This document shows, piece after piece, positions 1-26,614 of a DNA stretch of 64,000 nt (positions are counted from its first letter, which is position 1; every line of letters starts with the position of its first letter). Where the stretch lies: the NCBI GenBank assembly GCA_037039925.1, contig JAXRKP010001134.1, positions 62,501 to 126,500 on the forward strand, in the 5' to 3' direction. The notes below the pieces were generated by a model. It was not told where the DNA came from. It was given only the letters and a program-made list of their open reading frames with translations, and searched no databases. The DNA is from Doris montereyensis (taxonomy: Eukaryota; Mollusca; Gastropoda; Nudibranchia; Dorididae). The position numbers and the translations under genes were made by a program.

Positions 1-2015
1 GGAACTGAAAGAAACTCTTTCAGGTAGCTATGGAGCTGGTAATGCAAGACATCAGTAAAAATGTGGATTTTGTGAAGTTGAAAACATGATCAATAGGCCA
101 AAAGTTCATATCTGACATCTAACAGCATTGAATTGCCAAGTCTTTAATTTCATCATTTTCCACTTCCACACATCTAGTTTTATCTCCTTTCCCATTTGCA
201 GTTTGCTATTCAAAGAGCTTCACCTTTTCTTATGATGTGGACAGTTCAAACGCAATTCATCCACCATGCTTTTTCTTTTCTTTCTAAGGGTCCAGTGAAT
301 CAATATCAATTTAAAGAGTATTTTGGTTCTTCGGTTCTTATCTGATCTCTCCTCATTCACGAACATGAACCACAGTTCCTAATGTCTGTTGTTCTTTTTT
401 GTCTCTCTTTTCCTATCAAAGTTGACTCTTTTGACACAGCAGGGGGTCACCAAACTACGGATTAATTATCAACACATTTTAGCTCTCTAAGAAATACTGT
501 ATAAATATTCAACAAATATATAATGTCTAGATTAGATCTACACCTTACTAGTCTACAGGTATCCTGAAATAAGTTGGACAGCAGACAGATTGGGCCGATG
601 GCGGTGGGATGTTAGGCGGAGATCACTGTTACAAACTCATTTCCTGAATACATGAAGGTAATGACATAAAAGATAATATGAAAGCCCCTTAGGCATAGGA
701 ACAAAGACAAGACAAATACAAGGAATAGACAAAAAAAATATGACCTCTGCATCGGCACCCATCGCCTGCCATGAAAAGAAAGCATGCTACCAACCCGAAC
801 CGAGCTAACTAACTATGCTTCCTGAATACATGTTAACAGACGGGACCACAATTCTTTATCAATATTACCGGATAGTGATAAAGCTAGATCTAGATTCTAG
901 ATCTATCAGTAGTTTAGATCTAGATCTAGAATCTAGAATTAGATTCTAGCTGTTAAAATAATGACTCAGACAGATCTCGACTAGATTTATCTTAAGTATG
1001 AATCATCTTCCTACTTTGACGGATATTCATATATTTGGATTTCTTTCAATTCATGATATCTTAAGTCTAAAGATTCTGAATTACTCAATTTTAACTGTGG
1101 ACAATTTAGATCTAGAAAGATACCTAAATCTAGATTCTAAATCTTATTTCCTTTGGATTAACGTTGATTTTTAAGCTCCGAATTATAAACAGAGGAAAAC
1201 CAATGAAGATTCACTTGATTCAGTGAGTCTGTTTGCAATAAAATTTGCGGCTTAATTCGTCTGTTTCTTTGCTTCTAGCATAGAATACCCATGGGATATT
1301 TTCCCTTGCCTGGTAGATCGTGAAGAATAGGGTCCCTGGTTTCTCATGCGAGGGTGAAACTAAAAATATTTCACTTACACGGCATTCAGAAGTAAGGATA
1401 GCAGTCTATCAACACACACAATGGGCTCGGCCTACACCACACTTCTTCGGGGCGTTGGCTACTCAATACTTCTAAGAACGAAGAGTTCTTCAAAACAGTG
1501 CGAGAGTTCTGGAACTTTACTGGCTTCACGCATCCCGACATCTAGGTCACATATATCTATATTTAGAACTCTCCATTACATCCCCGGCTTCATTTGTTAG
1601 GTTGGACATGAGAAAACATCTTCTCAATACATCTATATTTTAACGACTTGTAACGAAGTTGGTAAAATTTAACATGAATTCATTCAATATCAAGATTTGG
1701 AGAGCTGCTATGAAAATTGCGATGATGATGATTCATGCCCATAAATGGAAAGACGCATGAGCGTCCTGTGGCATGAACCGAAAGCCGAAAACTTCAGATT
1801 GAGGCTGACGATGTGAAAAACTAGAATTAGATTTTCCAGATTAATCTCACAACACGAAAGTGTTATAGACTCTTGATGGCCTAAATTATGTCCGCTGATA
1901 GTGATGCACAGATAATGATTAGAGACCCAGATTAATAATTCGAAGAACAAAGGGGAAAAAGTCCACAAAATGTTTCTACATATTATGTACAATTTGTAGG
2001 CAGAAATGCGTGTGT
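1..2015. other. Intergenic AT-rich stretch
   Basis: No gene is recognised here. The stretch is AT-rich and contains many AGATCTAGAT-type motifs, densest at about 880-950, where they form an imperfect palindrome. A 59-codon open frame at 1421-1600 (plus strand), rich in Ser and Arg, has no recognisable homology and no convincing splice context, so it is not called as a gene. Confidence 0.6.
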
Positions 2016-2085
2016 GCCTTTGTACAAGTGGTAAGGCGTCGGTCTCGTAAACCGAAGATCCAGGGTTCGATCCCCTGCGGAGGCA
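2016..2085 (+). tRNA. tRNA-Thr(CGT)-like sequence, D-arm damaged
   Basis: The acceptor arm pairs GCCTTTG with CGGAGGC (with G-U pairs). The anticodon arm is a perfect five-pair stem TCGGT/ACCGA around loop CTCGTAA, giving anticodon CGT (Thr). The T-arm CAGGG/CCCTG carries GTTCGATC, a good B box. An oligo-T run starts at about 2100 and could terminate pol III. The weak point is the D-arm: the normal GCTC-type strand is missing, leaving a 70-nt molecule whose A box departs from consensus. It is either a decayed tRNA gene or a tRNA-derived repeat head; a functional gene is less likely. No intron or encoded CCA is seen. Confidence 0.6.
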
Positions 2086-2397
2086 TGAGATGGTTCTCTA
2101 TTTTTTTTTTTATCAATCATCATCATCTATATCTTTCGCTGGTTTAAAACATACAGTTCACATAATTTGTTCTTAATCTTACGGGCTTTTTTTGTGTGCC
2201 TTTCCTTTTTGTTCTTCGATGGGGGGGGGGGGGTATCATCAATCTTGTCTTCTAGTCTACTGGTTTCAAATTTTTAATTACCTAGTAGGCCTACTAACAA
2301 AGACTGTATTTATACTAATACGTAGTGTATGCCTACTGGTGGGTGGGGAGAGGGGGTTGTTCTTCCTGTTTCAGTTCACAGCTAGTAGACATGGTTC

Positions 2398-2425
2398 TTC
2401 TTCTTCTTATTATTATTATTATTAT

Positions 2426-2463
<38 letters not shown>

Positions 2464-2504
2464 TTCTTGTTCTGTATTCTTGTTCTGTATTCATTTCATT
2501 ATTA

Positions 2505-2535
<31 letters not shown>

Positions 2536-2580
2536 ATTGTTATTATTCACAAGAAGAAGAAGAAGAACAACAACAACAAT
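2398..2580. repeat. Compound trinucleotide microsatellite
   Basis: Runs of TTC, TTA and TAG triplets (2398-2463) are followed after a short spacer by TTA triplets (about 2497-2535) and GAA/CAA triplets (about 2550-2580). Open frames across it give Ser/Tyr/Ile homopolymers and are not genes. Confidence 0.9.
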
Positions 2581-2689
2581 AAGATGAGAATAATAATAAC
2601 TAACTGACCAACTCAATTCTCGAGTATTACCTTCAGCGCGCATGTATTGATATAACCCAAAAATATAAATCCAATTTTTGGTTTTAAAG

Positions 2690-3245
2690 TGATGTTGAAA
2701 GTTTAATTCTGTTTTTAAAAGTCTTCATTGCTATTGCTGAGTTGTATTTCTGTTGGCAGTCCATTCCACGGCCTTACTGCGCTACATGGTAAAATGAGTG
2801 CAGGCGACAATAAATGTTTGAAAATGGAACCATGTATATTTGACAGCCTGATCTATTTGTTCTTGTATTAAGTTGAAACTGATCTAATGAAATAAACATT
2901 TGGCCATTTAATAGCCTTAAAGAAAATATTGATTTTATTTCTGGCTCTACGTTCTTCTAAAAGGTATTCATTGCTATTGATTCATGTTGGTTTTGGTATT
3001 CCCTTTAGTGTATGTATGATTATTAATTACAAAGCGGGATGCATTCTTTTGCATATTCTCAAGTTCTTGTATGCAGGTCTGTGGGTGTGGGTCCCAAACA
3101 TATCTACCATAATCTAAGACTGGTTTTACTAAAGCCTTGTACTTGTAGAACTTTTCTTTACATTTTGAGGACAGTTGTAAAGGTTTTGTCGAAGGAATGC
3201 TAAAAGGCAATTTACTTTTTCAACATAGTTTAGTGCTCTATGTTG
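2690..3245 (-). pseudogene. Non-LTR retrotransposon remnant, 3' part of RT ORF
   Basis: Read on the minus strand, this encodes the region downstream of the reverse transcriptase fingers/palm typical of CR1/Jockey-like LINEs. Recognisable pieces are YKALVKPVLDYGRYVWDP and LENMQKNASRFV (family pattern LVRP-LEY-VWDP then LE-VQ-RAARFV). Stops and frameshifts are frequent. It continues the fragment at 4360-5075 on the same strand; trinucleotide repeats and unrelated sequence lie between the two. It is inactive. Confidence 0.75.
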
Positions 3246-3606
3246 TTCTTTCCATTACTTTTTTTTTGGCTATTTTTAGTCTTTGGTTGTGCATGTAACG
3301 GAAGAGACTACGCGGACATCACGCTGTTTACCTAGTCGGTGCGACTGGAGGTGGGTGGGGGGGAGGAAGACATCCAAGTATACTACGTTATCACTCCCTA
3401 CTACGTTTGTTCTAAAATAGTTTTGACAACAAGAGAAAGAGAACAAACATGTGACTGTGACGCTTCGTGTATTTTGTCAGACATAAACGAGGAAAGTACC
3501 TACACGTATACGTGTACATGCATCTCACAGAATGATGTCAGAAGGGAAACCAGACATGAGGGGGAAGAGGGGGCGAGTAGAGAGGAGAAGAATCGGGACA
3601 GGGAAG

Positions 3607-3988
<382 letters not shown>

Positions 3989-4359
3989 TGTAAATCTATA
4001 TAGAACCGTGGAAAAGTTAAGTATGACAATACAATGTAGGCCCAATGCATGTATAAAAGCTCTGCTACTACTGTAGTTAACTATATATATATTACAATGC
4101 AGTAGATACGTAGGTAGGCCTGACAATACGCTACACATTACATATCAGTCTAAGTTCCAATTCCATTAGCCCACGATTAAATAGAGTAAGCCTAGTAAGA
4201 AAGCAATTTTGAATTGCACATGCTATTTTAAAATGAATGCAGAAAGTGGTGACGCAGTATGTTTGGATATCCCTTAGTCGCAAAGACTAGGTAGACAGCG
4301 AGATGTCCACGTAGGCTTGTCTGTATGTTATAGTCTGAGTTTACTATTTTTATTTTTCA

Positions 4360-5075
4360 GCATGTTTTTAGTTTTAGTAATTAACACTTATCTGGATGGA
4401 ACTCCATTTTTACTTTCTCTCCAATTCTTGTAGAATCTAGTGTGTTTAGGTCAATTTGTAATATTTTGCAATCCTCCAGGTTATTTATTTTTCAATACAA
4501 TGGACTATCATCAGCAAAAAGCCTTAGTTTGATACCTGGTGATAGGTTTTGGTCAATATCGTTGATATACTTTAAGAAGAATAGAGGACCTAAGACACTA
4601 GACAGTTCCCGTGGGAACACATGAAGACATTGGTTTGGGATTAGATTCGACATCTTTAACAATTACCTTTTTGTGCGTTCCAAAAGAAACGATTTGATCC
4701 AATCAAGAAGAGATTTTTTATACCGTACCCATCCAATTCTGTTAGTAGATCTAAGTCTAAGCCATTGTGATTAATTTGTCAAACGCTATCTAAAAGGATA
4801 GCATCTGTTTGGCTTCTTTGATTTAGGAATCACTGATATCATTCATTCATTGTTGTAATACATGTAATAAGTTGAGTTTCACAACTTCGCTTTTGTGTAA
4901 ATCCTATTTGGATGATATACATGGGACCACCAAATTGTGTCGATATAAGAGGTTGTCGATGTATCAGAGCATCCAATAAAATAAAAGGACACCACCAACA
5001 AAAAAAGCCATAATACTTCAATCGAAGGTAACGCGTGGCCCTAAAAAGGACCGTTTTTGAAGAAGGGGAGAGCAT
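4360..5075 (-). pseudogene. Non-LTR retrotransposon remnant, RT core
   Basis: The minus-strand translation contains reverse transcriptase motifs in the expected order, across several frameshifts: FTQKRSCETQLITC (family GFRxGRSCETQLL) near 4850-4910, then SSVLGPLFFLKYINDI, RLFADDSPLY (the RT catalytic FADD motif) near 4450-4620, then MEFHPDKC near 4370-4410. This is the CR1/Jockey-like order. The ORF is broken and its remainder resumes at 3245. It is inactive. Confidence 0.75.
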
Positions 5076-5868
5076 TGCTTGGCTTTGATTGATCCAGTGC
5101 GCGGGATTTCATTGGTCGAAGAGCATGCGTTTTAATTAGCTTTGATTGCTCTAGAGTGCTGTATTTTCTTGGTCTACATGCATGTGTTTTCATTGGTCAA
5201 TTCTTGGCTTTCACTAATCGATTTAACGGCCATCGACGGACATTCATATAGACTGATTATTGCCTACACTGACAAAATCGGGAAGTCAACATAAGGGGTT
5301 TGAGTCAAATTTATGTCGAAATATCAGTGTGTTCTTTTTTACTAATAATATATAATATGGAAAAAAGCCGGGACTTTGATATGATGTCGATATATGCAGG
5401 ATGTCAATATATGCGATGTCGATACATGTGGATTGGACTGGTTTGGATGGTATGTCTATCTAAGTGATTTATTATGTTACTACATGTATGTATTATGTGT
5501 GTTCCGGTAGTTTATTACAAGTTACTGAAGTTAGAGAAACAGGCCTGTAAATGTCTGCTCTTTGTTGATCTCCTTTTAAAACATTGGGACTATATTGCAT
5601 TTCCCCAGTCATTTAGAACGTTACCTTGCCTGATCCTAGTCCTACCATACATCATATATTAAGGCAGACATGTCCAACCAATGGCAGCCCGTGTTCAAAT
5701 GTCTACTGACCTGCAGCCTCTGTATAACATCAATAATAATTATGTGGCCCGCCAGCCCCGTTGACCACAATTTAAAATATATGCCCAAAAATATTCAAAC
5801 AAACTTTTATTTTTTCACCAGAGGATGGTAGCAGACCATGACCTCGCTCTTACTACCACGTGACCCCT

Positions 5869-5907
5869 GTGTGAACCTTTCCAGCCCATTTCTAAAAAGG
5901 TTCACAC
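5869..5907. other. Perfect 12-bp stem hairpin
   Basis: GTGTGAACCTTT at 5869-5880 is followed, after a 15-nt loop, by its exact reverse complement at 5896-5907. No function is apparent; it may be a relic of a repeat element. Confidence 0.8.
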
Positions 5908-6249
5908 TGCCGACTACAACGCTTATACTTAGGTAAGAAACAAATCGGACAATTCTTGATAACAAACAAAAGAAAAAGATACAACCGATGCCAGAACTAT
6001 CTGATCCTGTTTGGCTGGGTGAATTTGTATTTTTTAGTTGATATAAGTTTAACAATGTAACATGAAATTTGACCGTGCTGAACGTGGGCCTTCAGGGGCG
6101 AAGTGTAGCGGTAAGCCAACTAATCACACATCGAAGCCTTAGGGACTAAGCTGCAACTTTTCCCCAAAGGGATCTGCCACAAACCCAGCCTAATACATGT
6201 ACCACACATTTCCCATTGCTGCAAGAAATAACGAAGTTTTCAAGTGGAG

Positions 6250-6252
<3 letters not shown>

Positions 6253-6347
<95 letters not shown>

Positions 6348-6406
6348 CATATAATATAGAGATAAAAGGAGAGCTAGAGAGGCACAGACAGAAATAGAGA
6401 GCGAGG

Positions 6407-6495
<89 letters not shown>
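6253..6495. repeat. (GA)n microsatellite, two blocks
   Basis: Two long AG/GA dinucleotide blocks (about 6253-6341 and 6408-6493) are separated by a short purine-rich spacer. Frames reading Arg-Glu or Ser-Leu repeats are artefacts. Confidence 0.95.
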
Positions 6496-6499
<4 letters not shown>

Positions 6500-7084
6500 A
6501 AACAGGAAAAAGGAGGAAGGGGCTCGCATGAGACAGGTGAAAGCGTAGTTCCCGTGTTCTGTACCTGCTCTACCTCTCTTATATGGGGAACACACACCTA
6601 TTCAAGGGTAATCGTTACTTTTTGTTTGTTATTTTGATTGCATTTTGCCTCATTTACGTTTGAGTCTGCCTTTATCATGCATTCCCCTCTATTCCAAGTG
6701 GTTTAATCGTGTGCATGCCTGAAATTCCCGCTACGTGCTGTGCTGTCTTCGACACCACCTAAGCCTATAACTTTAAGGAAGATGCACTCTCTCTCAGACA
6801 CATACAAACATACACTCACACATACTACACAAGAATTAGGTATAGAGCATCCTGATTAATGCAGGCACCTGTACAACAGTATTGTACATTGTATTATAAT
6901 AATATTACATTAGTTACAGGTCGGCCTTCTACTACTACATAAGTATTGATTTTTTTCAAGGTAGCTTAATGCTATTCACATACTCTTGGTAGAAAGTTCT
7001 GAGCTTGACTGAATCTTAACTAAGGAAACCAAGCTACTTTGATTTTAGCTTAAATAATATCTGGGACTAAGTCCAATTGTGGGC

Positions 7085-7205
7085 GATTGGCGGGCGCTAT
7101 TGGTAGGTCCTACTTATTTCCTTTCCCTCTTTCATTTATCTTGCTGTTTCCTCTTAGTTTAGTTCACCCTGAGATCAATGCATGCGGTGGCCACTAAAAT
7201 TGAAT
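7085..7205 (+). repeat. Dispersed polypyrimidine repeat, copy 1
   Basis: A ~120-bp segment with a TATTTCCTTTCC...TTATCTTGCTGTTTCCTCTTA core followed by CACCCTGAGAT. Related copies in opposite orientation lie at 13960-14075, 14190-14300 and 18195-18295. The class is unknown (SINE-like or MITE-derived). Confidence 0.55.
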
Positions 7206-8273
7206 GAAAGAAAAAAAAAACCTATTGGACAGGGACACCATATCAATATCATGAAGAAACTCAATTCTGGCCAAATCAACTGCCACTAACGATGCGATAC
7301 TAAATTAACGAGGAGGCCGACATGACGGGATTCGAGAGACGGGTGAGTGTGGGACTGAGAAAGCGCCCCACTCGTCCCACGAAATTTACAGATATTGGAA
7401 TCAATTTTCTCAAATTTGAGGAGGTTTTTTTTTTTAAAAGGAGATTTGAGGATATTTTTTTTTTAGGAGATTTGAGGAAACTATGACGCCTGTTGTAGTC
7501 ATCGCACTATTCCAGTTTCCTCAGTCGTGGGATGTTACTAATGTTAGGCAGTTACCACTGTACCACATTTTGTATTATCATATACCATAGTAGATAGCTG
7601 GCAACACTGTGTAAAATAAAGAAATGGCAAAAATAGGTTCCTTCCAAGAATGACATTGAAGAGTGTGTATTCTGGAAGTTTGAATTAAGTTGTAATTTCA
7701 GGGATAACTTTCATTTGAAAAAAATATAGCCTTCATTGGCAACATATGGGGCATGCCATTGAATGTGGACTAGACATTGACATACAATCGCGCCAAGTCT
7801 AATTTTACTATTTATTTCTTTTGTCATAATTAAAATTTCATCCTTACATCTCCAGACCCACTCACATGAAATGTAGTGTGTAAAACAGGTAAGACAGATT
7901 TTGTGATTTTAATTGTCAACAGTTTTATTTTTTATACTCATGTGAAAGCTCATTGATCATTCCTTTAAAACTAAAATATAATATATCTCCTATCCTTTTT
8001 GCACCCTGAGTGTTTTGAGTATTTGAATAGTATGAAAATTCATGCTCTTAAAGCCCTCGCCATTAAAAAAAAAATTCAATTGATTTTGTGAGTATGTTAA
8101 GTATATGAAAGCAACACAACCACATTTTACATCAAAGACAGTATTTCCAATGAAAACAATAGTTAAGGCACAAAACGAGTGAAGGCAACTGATGTAAATA
8201 CATATAATAAGAAGTATATTTCCAACTGAATAGTGTATGTCTTATAAAAAAGACTGATTTATTGACGTCATAT

Positions 8274-21660
<13,387 letters not shown>

Positions 21661-21673
21661 GGTGAAAAAATTA

Positions 21674-24600
21674 CTAAGAAAATGGATACAAATAGATAAA
21701 AAGTAATGTATATATATGTGCATTAACTGTCTTTCCTATGGAACACAATGCCTAGCTTTGCTTATAAATTGTATGAAATAATAACAATCTACCGCGCCAA
21801 CTTTTTCAAAGCTGGGACACTTACTTTGAATGACATGTGAAAACTAATTCCAATTTTCACCAAAGCCTGTAATATTATAGAAAAAAATTGATCATTTCAC
21901 ATGAAGTGATCCCCTCTAAGGTAAGTAACAAAAAGTTTGCCGATCACTGGCCTTACTGGCGAAGTTCAACGTTTGTTTTGTGAACAGAATTGGCATCGCC
22001 AGACATTCACCCACTCTCTGAATCTGTGCAGTTAACTAAGGTTTCTGAAGAAACAAAATACAGTTAACCCTTTCATATTTACTTCTCACGGTAAACACAG
22101 CCTTACAGACTCAAACCCCCCCCCCCCCAAAAAAAAACACTCATACTAAATTAAATATGTTTTTTATGTACTGTTTGGCAGCTATATGTATCTTAAACCA
22201 GTTGGAATAATAAAAAGGAGTACAGTGGTTTCCCCCTAACATTCAAGTCCGTTGACTATCCACCTTTTTCAAAGATACCATTCTTTTTTTATTATAAATT
22301 CACCCCCTAACATCCCACTCCAGTCCTACTTTTGGGGCAGAGTCAAGGCATAGTTGACCAATCATAGAAACGTAGTCACTCAATCTTTTTCACAAAAAAG
22401 AAGATGAAAATGATTTCTTTTATTGAAAAAATGTAAAAAAATAATTAAATTCACCATATAGACATGATATATGTAACAACCTATACAGGCCGATGCATGT
22501 GGACACAAGGCTCCTTCTTATTAGGTGGAACAAAACAACATTTGTCACTCTCGTCTATCTCTTGGTTAATTGTTTCGTAACGTTCTATTGTTCAGTGCAT
22601 ACATGTGTTGACCAGTAGACTTGATGTAGACGACGGGTAGACAGTGATCGAATAACAACTAAATGCTGGCTATTCTATTCATGCGCGACTTCTACTCTGA
22701 CCAGACGTAGGTCACCCCTCCACATATCTCCTAATGTTAATGGACGACGGAGTGCTTGACAGGTTTGGTCTATGTGTTGGTAAGCCCTTCCATCTTTATG
22801 CCCACTTATAGCTCTACAATTCCATTTGCCTACTGAATGACCGTGAAATATGCAAATAAGATCACTCATTTGATAACATGCCTCTTGTAGTCATTACGCT
22901 ATTTGATTCGATGTAATCAAATCTAATTTGATTTTAGGGAGCTAATGAAGGATAGTAAAGTTTTTCCTGGATAACATTGCCCGAATAAGTGATAAGAGAC
23001 AATGGTATAAAAGTGCAATCTTCTCAGATCTCTATGGACTGACTGACAATGTACTGAAACTATCTATTACTTAAAAGAAAGATATACATTAATCTGAGAG
23101 TTAATACTATGTGGTGTATATAATTGAATATAAACTAGCTAGTTTGTTTTTCAGCTGAGTTCACTTTTGGAAAACATGACATCAATTCTTAAGACCCGAC
23201 CACATGGTTATGACTGGCTCACGCAACCGTCATACATGTTGGTTGCATTCCCTCTGTTTTTTAAAGTCTGTGTGCGCACTTTTCTCGGTGTTGTGCAAAG
23301 TTTGACGAAAAAATCAAAGTTGTGTGCTTGAGAAAGAACATTAGTTAGACAAGACATTTTTTTTTTATGGTATGAGGATGCATTTCTCAACTGTGCACAC
23401 TTTTTCTCCTGGTACATGCATAGCGTAGACACTAAGAACAAACATTGATCATGGGCGCGACATGCAGACGTCATACTGACTCACAACCAGTTTGATTATC
23501 TGATTGAATCTGAAGGAAATCTGACATGGTGTCATACGTATGCCATACCGGAGAAGATATCAGGCAGTGCCAGACTTCCCCCCGCCAATGCCTGTTCCTG
23601 AGTATTAACTATGCGTGCGATATCGGATGTGTGACACCACAAGACTGGTCGTGCCATTATTTGCAGTGCCAATATTTCCGTGGGGATTAGGCCTATAATT
23701 ATACAAACATTTAAGCCAAGATCCAACATAATTTCATGTTTTTCAATGTAATATAAAAAATTATGAATTATCTTGATTTGTACGCATTTTCATTGGTGTG
23801 ACATGATAAATCTGTTATTAGCTTATCACGGTGTGTTGTAGCTGTTGGACTCTGTCTGTGCGAGTGTGTGTCTCTCTCTCTGAGCCTGTTTGTCAGTCTC
23901 TTTCTCTCTAACTATGTCAGTTTGTCTGTCTGTCTATGCTCATGCATATAAGTAAATTTATATTCCTTCAAATTACATTCTTCTTGCTTTGTAAAGTCAA
24001 ACTTGGACTAGACTCCAGTTAGCAAGGTTGGATCTTTTACTTAGTTTGTAGCTCTCTATTTTATTATTATACGCCTAGATCTATATATTATTATTATATT
24101 ATTAATTATAATTATAATATCAATAATAATAATATTATAATAGATCTATCTCTAGGTAGATGTGAGAATGCAGTATGCTTGTGATGGATAACAGTATGAT
24201 CCAAGTATGACCATCTGGTAGGACTCTTACTTCTTTGACCCATGACAAGGTGACCAACACCAACACTACTAACACAGTAGTATTATAGTAGTTAGTAGTA
24301 AGATAGGACTATGATAAGATTACTAGAAAAGAACAAGATCCTGTAGCCTATAATATGTATGTCAGATATAGATCTAATATGTAGGATGTATAACAAGCAT
24401 GTGTGAATTTAAGTAGTACCCACTTCCGTGTGAAGAAGAGAGAGCCTTTATCGTGTGCAGGCGTATATTCTAGATCTAGGCCTAGTCTAAAGAAATAGAT
24501 TATTACCTATTTTTAGTATTTTGTATCTTACTGGCTTTTGTGTGAGTGTGAGGGTCGGGAAGCAACTCGAATGGCAATATAAACCTGTCACTTCACCATA

Positions 24601-24711
24601 TAAAAGGCTAAGTAAGGTCATGCAATAAAATGTATTGTTAAATAATGACTGCCTGATAACAAAGGAGTTAAAACAGTATGATAAAACTATTCAAAATAAC
24701 ATTTTACTTAC
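21674..24711. other. EEF1D 5' intron
   Basis: AT-rich intron. It contains a CAGTGGTTTCCCCC motif near 22223 resembling a lone transposon end, short orphan frames without homology, and an AT-rich imperfect palindrome at about 24074-24160 flanked by AGATCTA motifs. Confidence 0.6.
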
Positions 24712-24780
24712 CAAGAAGTTACTAGCACCGCAACTGTGACCACGACGTCAGTTAAAAGGAAGCACAGTAATGTCCCCTGC
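24712..24780 (-). other. EEF1D: Probable EEF1D 5' UTR exon
   Basis: The minus strand has a strong donor, TTCTTG|gtaagtaaa, with the exon edge at 24712, upstream of the coding exons and not followed by an ATG-led frame of interest. The upstream limit (the transcription start) is not visible; 24780 is a placeholder. Confidence 0.45.
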
Positions 24781-26485
24781 GCATGAGGCTTACTTCGAAG
24801 TGAATGACTCCTCTCTGATTGAAGAGTCTTTAAATTTTGTTGATGTAAATACCTTGACAACTTCATAGATTTAAAAAAAAAAAAAAGGTGCCGGTTGACT
24901 GCAGGTTTAGATTGTTTTAACATATATAATATTTTTGCACTAAAGCAAGACAACATTAAGCTTATGATTCTGTATTGAAAAGTTTCTTTCTAAACGATAA
25001 GATTACATGAATAAATCTAGAGATCTATATAAAATTACATTAGCTTGGTGGTTCAGGCTTCAGATAAACCTTGTTTAGAAGACTATTTAAATTGAGTCTA
25101 TTCAATATAATATCAAGATATATAGGCTATATCAAGATCTAGACTTACATTTTAGATCTATCACCTAGATCTAATCATTTATTGTTCATATTGATCTTGT
25201 GTGAATTTTTGTTTATTATTAGTGAAAATCAATGAACAGTGGTTATGACTAAATGGGCTATGGATGGGGATTATTTGTTGTCAGAAAATCAATGGTGCTT
25301 ACACTACTTAAGGACGAGGGTATATGAAGGTGGAAATGATGAGAGGGATGGAGGGTTATAGAGTGCAGAGAGACAAACAACTAAAGATAAACATTAATTC
25401 ATTGGTTATGATACGTTATGTTGTAGTTGTATTAATGTAGACCTATTGTTATGAAATCAAGATTAGCCTCACTAGTTGCAGATCTCAGTTAGACAAAATC
25501 TATACTCTTAATTTAACATTTGTATGAAGTTTTTTTGTTAGTGTATCATCTTGAAAAAGCTTAACCTGTATTAATAATTTTATTAAGATTTTAGGTAAGG
25601 TTACACTTTAGTGGCATAAAATAATGTGGATGAAAATCTTGCTCATTGTCCATATTGACTTAGGTCTACATTTAAAGGCGAAATGGAACAAATCGATCCA
25701 CAATCTTTGAATCTGAACTCCCATCCCGCCCACCGCCAGTGGTTGGGGTGGTGGGGCTTAAGGGCAAGGCATTGTGGATAGATTTCTTCCATTTCACCTC
25801 TAAATGTAAGTCAATAACAAGTACATCAGTGACCTACACTATTTTACGCCGCATAAGTGTAAAATTACGAAATTATATCCCTTTATATCATGTAATAGTC
25901 TTCAATCTGCATGTGTATTTCTGTATTTCTTCAATTTTTCAGGAATCTACATATCTATCTAGATTTGTCTCTTACAATTGGTATATTATTTGTGTGAATG
26001 TGCCAAGTATATATATTTTCCTATCTATCTATTATCTATCTATCTAACTTTCTATCTATCTATTCATCTAGGTAGATATCCATCTATCTATCTGTATGTC
26101 TGTCTATCTATGTATCTATATATTTATCTATCCCTCTGTCTACCTTCTTCTGAATAAGTAATGTACATACTATATAAAACTATGTAGATGCCCGGTGATG
26201 CCTGAGTTAACTGATTATTTTCTATTCAAATTTATGTTTGATTTTTACTGCGCAGAATGAATATATTACCATTACATAACCTGTAATTTTATCCTAGAAA
26301 ACTTAATGTTCTAACAATGACAGATTATGGTTTTAAAAACCTTTCACAACAATAAAGAAGAAAACCCTGCACGGTTGTGAAAAATCAAAGAATAAATATT
26401 ATATATATTATATTGGGGGGTTCAAAAGAGTATAAATCTATGTATATTTTTAAACATCCGTTTATTTTCTTTTTATTTTCTTTAG
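24781..26485. promoter_or_regulatory. Divergent promoter interval, EEF1D / Rab
   Basis: The interval lies between the likely EEF1D leader exon and the first coding exon of the Rab gene, which are head to head. The Rab start codon follows an acceptor (TTTAGCAG), so a Rab leader exon should lie somewhere here but is not identified. The DNA is AT-rich, has AGATCT motifs and a degenerate (ATCT)n tract at about 26010-26140. No core promoter element is assigned. Confidence 0.35.
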
Positions 26486-26489
26486 CAGG

Positions 26490-26614
26490 ATGGTTGGTAC
26501 AGCTACTGGTTTAGAAGCAGTTGGCTCTGAAGAGGTAAAAAATGGCTACAACTTTATACTCAAAGGCATCCTAGTAGGACCTGCCGGAGTGGGTAAAACA
26601 GCACTTTTACAAAG
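26490..26614 (+). CDS. Rab gene coding exon 1
   Basis: The start ATG follows a TTTAGCAG acceptor, so a leader exon exists upstream. It encodes residues 1-41 including the P-loop GPAGVGKT. Donor AG|gtatta, phase 2. Confidence 0.92.

Larger units (their letters stand above)
5076..8273. other. Intergenic region 3' of EEF1D
   Basis: No protein gene is recognised. The stretch holds a hairpin (5869-5907), a (GA)n array (6253-6495), a copy of a polypyrimidine repeat (7085-7205) and AT-rich sequence. A candidate minus-strand AATAAA for EEF1D is at 8258-8263, only about ten bases past its stop codon; another lies at 7811-7816. Sequence near 5660-5760 vaguely resembles hAT/ZBED-type transposon ends but is not called. 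Confidence 0.6.

Noticed and set aside
1421..1600. 59-codon Ser/Arg-rich frame that could be a mitochondrial-type leader exon
   Set aside because: No homology, only a weak GTCACA-type donor, and no downstream exon found.
5660..6060. GTCCAACC...GGCCCGCCAG segment and an 82-codon minus-strand frame as a hAT/ZBED transposon
   Set aside because: Resemblance is only to short end motifs; no transposase motif or paired end is visible.
22200..22420. CAGTGGTTTCCCCC motif as a hAT element end
   Set aside because: No matching inverted end or direct repeat was found within several kilobases.
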